A stretch of DNA of 64,000 nucleotides. It comes from Amoebophrya sp. A120 (lineage: Eukaryota > Sar > Dinophyceae > Syndiniales > Amoebophryaceae). This document shows positions 47,014-56,753 of this stretch, piece by piece. Below the pieces are notes generated by a model that was not told where the DNA came from, did no database searches, and was given only the letters and a program-made list of their open reading frames with translations. Within the stretch, counting starts at the first letter, position 1. Every line of letters begins with the position of its first letter. The stretch covers positions 3,205,151 through 3,269,150 of the forward strand of contig CAJINV010000007.1 in NCBI GenBank assembly GCA_905178155.1. The letters are read 5' to 3'. The translations under genes were made by a program, and so were the position numbers.

Positions 47014-47660
47014 AAAAGTCACTGCAACGGACTAGTTTTGAAAAATCGATGAGAATACAAATACAGAAAAAATCTAGTGAGCTCACTTTTGTAGTTGATG
47101 GTAGTCGTCTTGCAAGATGGACAAGCGGTTCTTGTTTCGTTCAGTCACAGTAAAAAACAAGTATATCAAAAGTTGGTTTCAAAATTTTTCATTTCGATTG
47201 TTGGCGAAAACGGGAATTACCACGTACGAATTGTTTCAACAGTTGTGGAAGTTGTGTCAAAATTAGCGCTTCGATAGAATCAGGTTTGACGGTTCAAAAA
47301 AAATTCTTATACCAGTAGCGATAGTATGAATACAAAATTAAGCTGCGCTTGTTCTCCAATACTGAACTAGTCCAAAGAATACAGCAACAGTGCGCACTCA
47401 CAAGACCGCTGCGTGGTCGCGTGGATGCGAAAGATCTGTCCCGATGAACAGAGGAGCAGTAGGTTTAATCGAGTGTTTATACTTAGCTTTCTTGATCTTT
47501 TGTTTAGCAGGTTAATACTACACTTTACCCGGACTTTATGATGTTGCTTGCGGCAGCATCGGTCCAAAATAAACCACGTGAACTTTTTCCGCATTTATTC
47601 AGAATTTACGATTACTATCCTTTTACAACTTTACTTGCAGCTTTTCAAGCAGCCACAAGA

Positions 47661-47684
47661 ACCGCACCCCGTGTGCGGTTTTTG
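47661..47684 (+). other. Short GC-rich hairpin followed by T run
   Basis: ACCGCAC and GTGCGGT form a perfect 7-bp stem around CCCGT, followed by TTTT. In this eukaryotic setting it could be the 3' end of a small RNA or of a transcript, or chance. No RNA gene body was recognised upstream. Confidence 0.3.
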
Positions 47685-48087
47685 TCTGCTTTATAAACGC
47701 TTTTCTTTATACTAGATTTTAGACAACTTGTGATGCTACTAGGTTTCAAAAAAAAAAATCAGACTGGGTGGGAGGTGGAGACAGGACTCTATTCTAGCTT
47801 TGTTCAGTTCTTATTGTAATATGAATGTTTGAAGACACAACGATCTGCTCACGACATCAAGTGTTTTAAATGGACGGCCTCGGAATGATAGGAATCTGTG
47901 TGCCTCGTTTTTAGTACTTCTTTTTACCACCTCCGTTGGATACGGCTTCTTTTCGGAGATGACCGAAGATTAACGTGATTGACGATCGGATATGATATAA
48001 CTCGTGTTACATTAGTGATTGTTTGACTTCCAAATTTATGTTGAGAGTTGTTGGCTACTTTTATAGAAATCCTCAGAACTCCTTACT

Positions 48088-48529
48088 ACTTCGTTCACCC
48101 GCTGGAATTGGAGAAGACAAGACCATCAAGTACAACAAGCGGTGGCTCTGTGGGGACCAAAGCAAACGAGGACATCAGCACCCTGTCCTGCGATTTTTTT
48201 CGACCCCGAGCACCTGAAGTAGAACGGACTGTTGAAAATAAGACACTTCATCGCGCAGTCGTGGTCTCCAGCGGTGGGCTACTCGACGTTTGTAAGCTGA
48301 GATTTTTATACGTGTTGATAAGAAAATAGATAGAGTATCGCTCTACCACCCATGCTTTGTTAATGCTAATGATCTTTTATTTCAGTACACTAAAGAACCC
48401 GCAGCCCTGGCGTACCTACTGTTTGTTATTGCCACGGAAGGACGACGACCCTCTCACCTTCGGACGCAAGGAAAACTACTAGACAAGATGAACAAGAAAC
48501 ACTTGCAGTACCTGCTGACCAACAGGTAG
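48088..48529 (+). CDS. Doubtful two-exon coding fragment
   Basis: A frame reading TPYYFVHPLELEKTRPSSTTSGGSVGTKANED...VVSSGGLLD (to 48287) can be joined by GTTTGT...TTTCAG to YTKEPAALAYLLFVIATEGRR...LLDKMNKKHLQYLLTNR and a stop near 48527. The acceptor tract TTTTATTTCAG is good and the second block has reasonable codon use. There is no ATG in the first block, so an upstream exon would be needed. No family was recognised. Confidence 0.25.
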
Positions 48530-50114
48530 TTTTTCCGGACAAACTTCGTAAAAAGTAAATAGCAAAATACAGTCAAGTTGGAATGATATCTGTAGTCTTC
48601 ATTTATCTCAAGAAAAAATCTAGTTCCGTGATCACGGACCAAACTATAACTTTCTTTGACATTTTAACCACGATCAGGCTTTTCGTAGTACAGCTCTACT
48701 TTTCGTCTACCTGATTCCACGCTACGATCGCGAAGGCGACGCGTTGGGATTGGGCTTTCTCCTACGGGAAAAATGCGGTAGAGCGGGAGAAAAGAAAAGT
48801 TTTGAATCGTGGGCATTCATTCAGCATGGTCTATAGAATGCGATACTTCTTGTAGCCAAGGAAGGAAAAAGATGGACTAAATATTAAACTGACAATACCA
48901 GCATGTTGCCATGTAGGCGTTTCAAGTTTCGAACAGTTTTTAACAGTACACGTTTCAAGTTTCAATGGAGAAGAAATAAATCAGTGTAGAAAAAAAGTTG
49001 ACAGTTGCAGGCCCGATTCTTCGTTGCAAGAATGTCACTTGCGCAGCGGAATCGCATGCAAGAAATCGTACCGAAAAGAAATATCAGGGAAAAAAGAAAT
49101 AGTATGGATTTATTGCAAGCTCCAGGGGCGAAGGAAATAAAAGAGCAAGGTGTGTACTTGCTATACAGCCAAGTAGTACAACAACATCTATCCAGAAATG
49201 AACCGGCAGTGCGACAGCGGCAGACGCGCGGTAGAAAAACTCTTGTCTCGACGTTTTTGGAAACTAGCAGGCTGAAAAAAAATTCTTCTTATATATCCAT
49301 CGCTCTAACTTTTACTTACAACTGGTTTCGAAAGATGAAAAGTGTACTTAAGTACTAGAAGGGTAGTACTCCCTTCTGCACAGGGGGGCGACAGCCTTAT
49401 GGTCGTCGCGATGAATAGAAAAAAAATGCAATGTTTCCCAACCTGTTTCAAGTTGCTGTACAGCAAAATCTAACTCGAAGAAACTACGCGAGGAAAAAAT
49501 CTACAACTTCTTACAAGAAAAGATGAATGGCTGACTTGGTAGTATGCGTCAAATGCTGTAGGCTACAAAGAATGAATGAAATGTCGCGTCGAGCTGTCTT
49601 TATTATATTCTTTCATGATAAGTATGGATACGAAGGGCACAACTGCGGAATCAGGGAGAGGTCTGGGTTCGAGATGATTGTCGGGAAGGGCAACAGAAGG
49701 TAATAAAAAAAGAAAAAGTCCGACGAAGTTGACCCTACACCACGAGATGGGTGTGGATTTCAACTCTTGGGGTCATGATGCACTTGTTCGTCTGTTTTAT
49801 TCGCGGTCCGTCAGCATCATGAAGGTCATAACACCAACTTATTATGACCTTTCAATGTGCACATGAGGATCCGTTTTCTTCTGTTCTTTTTGGACTAAAA
49901 CAAGAAACAATTTCTCTTCTCGCTTGTGCTTGAATGTCCGCCAGACCTTCCTGTGGTTTGCGACGCTGAAGAGTTCTTTCAATTTTCTTTGTTCCATGCT
50001 AAGCTCGCAGATGAGAAGTGAGTGCGAGTGCGAACCACGCAGAATGAAAGTGTTGTAGCCGGTCAGCTTTTTCTCCTCCGCTTTCACCTGCACTAGCAAA
50101 GTCCTGCCACAACC

Positions 50115-53100
50115 ATGACGGAAGACCCGGATCAGTGGCACACAGTTAGAACTACGCAGGGAGCAGCTCCTGCCGCTACAGAAGGCGCCAGCTCTCCCCT
50201 GCTTCCGGCGAAGGCGGGAGTTGCGCAAATAACCGGTGCAGGAGGTGCGCAGTTCTTGAACAGTCAGAAGGCAGGCGTAACCACGCCGGCGTGGACCACA
50301 ACGAAAGTGGCGTCGTCAACCCCTACGAACGATTCTGCGATACCAGCACCTTCTGAAGGCTCCAAGATGAATGCCACAGGCTCCAAGGGGTCCGCAAACG
50401 TTCCGGCCGGGAGCTCTACGCCTGGAAGCACCGCGGGGGACGACGTGGACCTGAATGCCTTCGAGATCACGACGGGCTCGGGCGGTGCTCCAGGCCCCGC
50501 AACATCAGCGCAGCAGACGCCCACGGGTGGCGCGTCCGTGGCGTCGTCTTCGGGCGGAGGTTCGAAGACCACTAGTGCGAACAACAAAGTGATCAATGTG
50601 GCCCCGTATGAGGGCGAGATGCTGCGGTTCGCGCAAACTCAGGTGGTACAGCTGGTGGAGCTTTTTGAGCAGGACGAAGGGTTGGTGCAGCGGATACGCT
50701 CGATTGCCGAGGACGTGCTGGCGGACATCGATGAGTCCCGGTCTGCGTCAATTGAGTTCGCGAACAACAGCGACGGGGGGGGAAATAACGGATCCAACGA
50801 GTTTGGTAACATTATGCAGAAAAGCCGCAGCAGTCTAATCACAACCATGCCGAACAAAGCAACGAGCAGTGGTTTGCTGGAGCCAGAAATCAGCGGAAGT
50901 ACAAGTCCGGACAAGGACTCCGATGCCGGAGGAAGTGGTATGCCAATGTCGCGGACATCTACCGAAGAGCAGAAGGGACCAGCACAGATAAGCAATGCAG
51001 CGACACCGAAGCCGGGTACTATATCACGTACGCGGCTGTCCACGTCCGCTACGGAGCCCGGGTCGCTGCAGAGTCTGGGTGACAACTACCAGCTGCACGG
51101 TTACGTGCTGTATTCGCTGTGGTGCATGACCCGCGACGATGTGCGCGCCATTGAGAATGTGGCGCGCGCCAGGTTTTTCAGCGTCGACGATGTGCGATTT
51201 CTCCGCCACTTCTACACTCGGGAGGCCGACATTGTCCTGGACGACGCGGACACTGACCCAGCTGCTGCCGGACTCGCTGAGGGTGTTGAAAATAGCGCCA
51301 CAGCCGCGGCCCGGAGCCGCAGCAACAACTCGAGCGAAACCAGCCAAAGCCGGGCACTTGACAACGATCCCACCGGCCCTTTCCAGCGGGTGCCCAGCCG
51401 GCTGAGCAGCGTGGGCGGCCCGATCCTCGACGCGCGAAACAAGCGGAACGCGAAGTGCGAGGCCTACCTGTCGGCGATGTGGACGACGCTCGGCGCGGCG
51501 GTGCGCCCACGAAAAAATCCCATTCCGCAACCCGTCCCGCTCGCGCACCCGGGCGCGGACCACGTGTTTCGCGACCGTTACGTGGTAATTATGGTCGGTC
51601 TGCCCGCCCGCGGCAAAACCTACCTGTGCCGGCGGCTGGCACGGTACCTGGACTTTTTCCACAACGTGCGCACCAAGATTTTCAATGTGGGCGACTACCG
51701 CCGCACGATGTGCGGCAACCATTTAGCACCCTCCTTTTTCGATCACAAACTGCATGAGAATGTCAAGAAGCGGCAGGCCGCGTGCGAGGCGGCAATGCTG
51801 GACTTGGTGCACTGGATCAGCGAGCAGGAGGACGATAAGATTTCCGGCCGCGTGGCCTTCTTCGACGCAACCAATAGCAGTCGGGAACGCCGCGAGTGGG
51901 TCATGCAGCAGGTACTATACATAGGAATTATTTGATGGAGTTAGATTCTGTGTCTGTAGTTGCGTTGATTCTGTTTTCGCGTCTGAGGTGGAGGTTATTC
52001 TTATGCAAGAAAATGCAAGAGCACGACACGTCGCAGTGCGAGTGCCACTTGTCCAGACCACTCAGAGATCGCTGCAAAAATGCCCAACTACAGGCGCGGC
52101 GACACATCTCCGCCGTGAAGATTATGTTTGTCGAGTCTTTAGTCACAGACGAAACCATTGTGGACAACAACATCCGGGCGGTCAAACTCGGCTGTCCGGA
52201 TTTTGTCAATCTGGACGAGATATCAAATGTAAAAATGTCTGGGTATGCAAGATTGCAATTTGTCATGCTGTTTTTGGACTCTAAAAAAATTTGTATTGCG
52301 TGGCCAGCGAGAGGGGTCTAATTTGTGCTACACGGACAGGGCATTTCTCATGCGGAAGGTGCATCAGGAAGCCCTCTAAAAGTCTGCGATGCTAGGGCAT
52401 GCATTACAGGCATCATGGGTCATGAGAAATATGCATGACAAGTCTTGCATTCTTCCAGACCACCCAGACACTTTTGCATTTGATACGGGAAAACCGCGAC
52501 CCGGGAGTTTCGCGAGCGGATTCGGCTCTACGCGGAGGTGTACGAGAGTCTGGACGAAAGCAACACGACGGAGGAGGGCAAAGCCATGTGGGTGAAGGTG
52601 GTGAACCTGAGTCGGTACGTGGTGAACAACGTGAAGGGCTTCATCCCCAACCAAATGGTGCAGTTTCTGATGCACCTGAACATCGACCAGACCCGGGACC
52701 GCGTGTTTTTCCTGACCCGGCACGGGCAGTCCGAGTACAACGAACTCGGGAAAATCGGCGGCGACAGCGGCCTGTCGACCCTCGGGGTGGAGTATTCGCA
52801 CGCTCTCGCGGAATTTGCGATGAACACCATCGCGATGGACACGGTGACCAGTGTCGACAAAAAGACGAAGGAGTCCATCACCGTGCACAAGCCCCGGCCC
52901 AGTCGGCTGTGGACCAGCAGTTTGCGGCGCACGATCGACACCGCAGCTACAATCCCCGAGGTGGTGCTGAAGCACCCCAAGTCGGGCGCGCTGTGGCACC
53001 AGTTCAAGCGCAAGGAGTGGCGCGCGCTGGACGAGCTGTACGCGGGCAAGTTCGACGGCATGACGTACGCGGAGATCGAGAACGCCTTCCCGGACGAGTT

Positions 53101-53695
53101 CCAGGAGCGGCAAACAAACAAGTTGACCTACCGCTACCCAAGGGGCGAGTCCTACATGGACGTGATTCAGCGTGTCCACCCCTGCATCCTGGACATGGAG
53201 CGGTGCCGGGAGCGGCTTCTGATCATCGGGCACCAGGGCGTGCTCCGGGTGCTGTACGCCTACTGGAAGGGGCTGTCGCGCGAGCAGGCCGCGTCTGTAT
53301 CTATTCCGCTGAACACGGTGATCGAACTGCGGCCCGACACCTACAGCTGCTCGGAGCGACGCTTTCAGCTCTTGACGGCCACCGCCGCGCGCGACCACAG
53401 CATCTACATCGCGCGCACCATGAGCGCCAGCTCGGATCATACACGGGATTCTGCGGTCACCGTTTTGAAGAAAACAGCGTCTTCTACCGGTGCTACGCCG
53501 TCCATTCTCACGAGCGGCGGACCGCAGGTACCGGTCTCCGGGGGCAGCAGCAGCCCGACGGCGGTGTCGGTGGCCACCTGGGAGATCGGCGACAGCAGCA
53601 CACCCAAGATGCTCACGGCCACGGCCGGCAAGGACGACATTGAGCTCAGCCGGAACTCCAGTTTTGCCGAACTCATGGACCCGCCGAGTCACTAG
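50115..53695 (+). CDS. PFKFB: 6-phosphofructo-2-kinase/fructose-2,6-bisphosphatase
   Basis: Exons 50115-51911, 52094-52220 and 52491-53695 give 1042 aa. The kinase half begins near residue 485 with the P-loop GLPARGKT (495-502), then DYRRTMCG, FDATNSSRERREWVMQQ and MFVESLVTDETIVDNNIRAVKLGCPDF. The phosphatase half has the histidine motif LTRHGQSEYN, IGGDSGLSTLG, TSSLRRTIDTA, YRYPRGESYMDVIQR and the second catalytic His in IGHQGVLRVL. So both activities look intact; the enzyme makes and breaks fructose-2,6-bisphosphate, the regulator of glycolysis. Unlike most family members it carries about 480 N-terminal residues, mostly disordered Ser/Thr/Gly-rich, with one ordered helix (YEGEMLRFAQTQVVQLVELFEQDEGLVQRIRSIAEDVLADIDE). 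Intron 1 is GT-AG; intron 2 is an introner. Confidence 0.95.
52221..52485 (-). mobile_element. Introner family B, copy 2 (265 bp), reverse orientation
   Basis: The ends TATCAAATGTAAAAATGTCT and AGACACTTTTGCATTTGATA are inverted repeats with two mismatches, extended inward by GGGT/ACCC. The flanking duplication is CGAGA (52216-52220) versus CGGGA (52486-52490), one base diverged. Excision with one copy gives NLDEKTATREFRERI in frame with the PFK-2 family. Its reverse complement aligns along the first 100 bases with the copy at 16526, so it is inserted backwards relative to that copy yet still behaves as an intron. A GT-AG alternative (GTAAAA at 52230, CGGGAG ending about 52509) also keeps frame. 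Confidence 0.85.
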
Positions 53696-54216
53696 GGTGT
53701 GTGTTACGTGTCTTGCTGCTAGTGTGATGGATGCAGCAGTTGATGACAGCATCCAGGAGACCAGAAATTGTAGCCCGAAGTGGTACAAGAACTTTCATGT
53801 TGTGTACATTAGTGCAGTAGACGACTCCGAGACTGTTGTGAAACAGGAAATCCACCGAAAGAGGACGATGGAGCAATGGACAGCAGCCACAGTGATTTTG
53901 TTACGCCATACAGACAAAATTATCGATCGGTGATGTTAATTCGGATCATCTTTCCTTAGTGGGATTTCAATTTCCTATGATTTCTGAATCGGATTCTCTT
54001 GTAGATCCAGGTGCGATCGTCTGGAACAAGTTTTTCGTTGTCTTTCGCAAGCCCGATCGTGAAAGTTGTATAAAATCAGCTCTGATCATGAAATCTGCAT
54101 CTGCTCTCTTGCTTGGTTGTTCGTCGGTGAGGCTGGGCGGGAAATATCTTTCTTCTCAGCGCAATGTGAGCATCTGAAAAAGCAACTATACGATCAAGAT
54201 CAAGTTGTGTGTAGTC
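53696..54216. other. Intergenic, nothing recognised
   Basis: AT-richer DNA between the PFK-2 stop and the next ATG. No supportable gene, repeat or RNA. Confidence 0.45.
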
Positions 54217-56361
54217 ATGATAAGACCTTCTGCGAGCCGTATTTTCCCTCATAGCGGGGCGTCGCATGCCGGAAGAGTGCGATCCACTCGGCCTCCTTGC
54301 TTCGTTTCTGCGCCGTGCTGCGGCTATGCAGAAGATCAACATTTGCGACAACCTCCACCTCGTGTGGTGCGGGTACTGCCGCGACGAGCACTGTCCACTA
54401 CCACTGCCGTCCACGAGAAAGATGCAAATGCGTCACTCTTCCAACATAAGGCAAAGAATCATGCCAGAAACCAAGCTACAAAAAGCCCGCCGTACCGCGG
54501 TGGCAATAAACCGTCGTCCAGCGCAAGTAATAAAACTAACCAGGCGGACATGATACTGACACTACCCCTCCGCGGACGGGGACAGCAAAATGACCCGAAT
54601 TTGCCGCCGAAGCTGCTGCACCGCGTGCGAAACCAGTGGCCCACGGTCCTGGGGCTACAAGGGGGCATTGTGATGCTGGAAGACAGTGGAGGGACAGGGA
54701 GAGATCAAGACCCGCAGAGCAAGAACAAAACCAACGTTCGCCGCGTGGTGCGCAACACGTGGGCGGTGTCGGAGGAGAGTATCCGGGAAGCGTGCCAGGC
54801 GCTTCTGTACGTTAATCAGCGACTGCGCGACGGGTTTTGGGTGACGCCGACGATGCGCGCCAGAAACGGGGAGTATCAGGTGAACACGTCGGCGATGTGC
54901 AGCCTGTTGGGAAAGATGTACAGCGAGAGGGAGGGAGAAGCAAAAGCAATTATCGAAGGAAACATCACGAGACGAACACAAAAGAAAAACGAGGGCAGTC
55001 TATTCGACGTCACTGCAGTGACGATTCCGCCGCCCCCCGCGAAGAACAGACCCAAAAGCAGTGGTCTCCCGCTCGCGGAGGAATCGTGGGTAGATCCTGC
55101 CATGTCCGAGCCGGGCTCATCAACTACAGCAGATGACGTCACAGACACGTCCTCTGCCACATCAGCAGCGCAGCGAGACGTGAACGAAAAGAAGCAGAAG
55201 TTGCGCGCCCTCCGGCTGCTCACAGACTGCAGCGCGCAGGTGTTTCACGGGTTGCAGTGGGCGCCGCAGCCGGCGCGGGCCAAATTCCTGGAAAGTGGGG
55301 CCCGGCTGGTGGACGTGACCTTGGAAAAGGCCGGGACGGTGCGGGGGAAGGGGGTCGTGTGGTCTGGAAAAAATCAAGGCGAACGTGATAACCACCATCT
55401 GCAGCAACAGGGGGACGATGGAGTCAAAATCCCAGAAGAAGACCTAAAAGCGCCCGCGTTTCACGCCCGGCAGCTGATGCGGGAGTGGCTGGGCACGCCC
55501 ATTGCGGCTTCCACGACGCAAGCGGACCGTGCACAGATCCTGCATGAGAAAGTCAACGCCTTCTTCGCCATGAACGAAAGTACGAATCCCAAGCCGAAAA
55601 CTTTTGGAAACCACCACGAAGAGCCGACGCGGCTAAACGTCTGCTTCGAGCCGGCGAGCGGCGGAACGCAAATCGCGTTTCGGCCTCTGATGTGCGCGGG
55701 CGAAGAGGGCACCAGCAGTGACACAAGTAAAAACACCAGGAACGCTGGTCGTAAAAAGGAAAAGAACGCCGGTGATCGCACGACAACTACTTCTGCAAGC
55801 TTGAAACAGAATCAGAACCAGGAGGTCCTTAGAAGAGACCGTGGTCTTCAGGAAGACGCAAATTATCGTATGTTTTGGGAGATCGTTGAGGTGAGCGAGC
55901 CGGATTTTCAGATAGATCCGGCCGTCGATGAGGTATTCGCGCCCAATCCAGAAGAGCTCGACGCGGCCGCTGCGGAGCTTGCGGACGCCTGGATTCAGCA
56001 TTTGAAAACGGCGAACGCAGTAGCTGCACACCACCACGATAAAGAGACCCACAACGACGGCAAGATACGCCAACCGCAGGTACTACCACGGCAGAAGAAA
56101 ATTCTACTCCACTTCCCCCATGGCCGAAAAGCGGAGTGGCTGCAGCACTTTGTGGTCCTGGCGAACAACATCGTGCAGGAGGAGACCGGAGAGATGTTTT
56201 GCCTTCGCCCGGTCTACCTCGACTTTCCGCCGGAGCTGCTGAAGGACAAAAAGGGGGTGACTGTGGAGCGGATGCAGCGAACGCGAACGACGTTCCCGGC
56301 CGAAAAAGATCCGACAAAGTGGAAACTACACGGCATTTTCTTTGACTTGTACGCAATTTGA
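54217..56361 (+). CDS. Unknown organelle-targeted family, paralogue 1, intronless
   Basis: Single exon of 714 aa from the first ATG (MIRPSASRIFPHSGASHAGRVRSTRPP). The Arg/Ser-rich, acid-poor N-terminus, with RVLPRRALSTTTAVHEKD further on, looks like a mitochondrial or plastid-type targeting sequence. The body has ordered blocks separated by disordered ones: NQWPTVLGLQGG...REACQALLYVNQRLRDGFWVTP; FLESGARLVDVTLEKAG; MREWLGTPIAASTTQADRAQILHEKVNAFF; MFWEIVEVSEPDFQIDPAVDEVFAPNPEELDAAAAELADAWIQHL; LLHFPHGRKAEWLQHFVVLANNIVQEETGEMFCLRPVYLDFPPEL. All blocks recur in the gene at 56754. I do not recognise the family. The lack of introns contrasts with its neighbour. Confidence 0.75.
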   Translation: MIRPSASRIFPHSGASHAGRVRSTRPPCFVSAPCCGYAEDQHLRQPPPRVVRVLPRRALSTTTAVHEKDANASLFQHKAKNHARNQATKSPPYRGGNKPSSSASNKTNQADMILTLPLRGRGQQNDPNLPPKLLHRVRNQWPTVLGLQGGIVMLEDSGGTGRDQDPQSKNKTNVRRVVRNTWAVSEESIREACQALLYVNQRLRDGFWVTPTMRARNGEYQVNTSAMCSLLGKMYSEREGEAKAIIEGNITRRTQKKNEGSLFDVTAVTIPPPPAKNRPKSSGLPLAEESWVDPAMSEPGSSTTADDVTDTSSATSAAQRDVNEKKQKLRALRLLTDCSAQVFHGLQWAPQPARAKFLESGARLVDVTLEKAGTVRGKGVVWSGKNQGERDNHHLQQQGDDGVKIPEEDLKAPAFHARQLMREWLGTPIAASTTQADRAQILHEKVNAFFAMNESTNPKPKTFGNHHEEPTRLNVCFEPASGGTQIAFRPLMCAGEEGTSSDTSKNTRNAGRKKEKNAGDRTTTTSASLKQNQNQEVLRRDRGLQEDANYRMFWEIVEVSEPDFQIDPAVDEVFAPNPEELDAAAAELADAWIQHLKTANAVAAHHHDKETHNDGKIRQPQVLPRQKKILLHFPHGRKAEWLQHFVVLANNIVQEETGEMFCLRPVYLDFPPELLKDKKGVTVERMQRTRTTFPAEKDPTKWKLHGIFFDLYAI

Positions 56362-56753
56362 GTTTATATTATTGCCTTGGTGCTGCCTGTAATTAATACG
56401 GTGATTTTTGGAGGCGTGGCGCTGGTGCCGCAAGTGGTTCACACGACGAAGAAACGAAAGCAAGACGAGAATTTCCTCTGCTTCACTTCTAGTCAGTGCG
56501 ACGATCAATGTTTGGGTTTCTTGTTCGGATCCTTAAAAAGAAAAGCTGCGTCGCATGCGGTGCCACTGCCACAGTTTGCACTTATCGTTATCGCAGCCGT
56601 CTCGTTCGAACAAGAAGATGTGCTGCTTTGATTCTGCTTAGTCAACCATCAGCAACTGTCATTCTCAAAGAATCAACAACAACACCTGGTATACGAGGGA
56701 GATCAAATATGAAGAAACACAAGCAACTGCTAAATTTTTGACACTGATCAACC
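56362..56753. other. Short spacer between tandem paralogues
   Basis: About 390 bases with no supportable feature. Confidence 0.5.

Larger units (their letters stand above)
47014..50114. other. Sparse 3.1-kb region
   Basis: AT-rich and mostly featureless. It holds a GC-stem hairpin followed by T at 47661-47684 and a doubtful coding pair at 48,088-48,529 listed separately. Short frames at 49005-49358 and 49678-49866 have no codon bias or domains. Confidence 0.45.

Noticed and set aside
52376-53788. 470-codon minus-strand open frame
   Set aside because: Shadow of the strongly biased PFK-2/FBPase-2 coding strand, which has unmistakable motifs.
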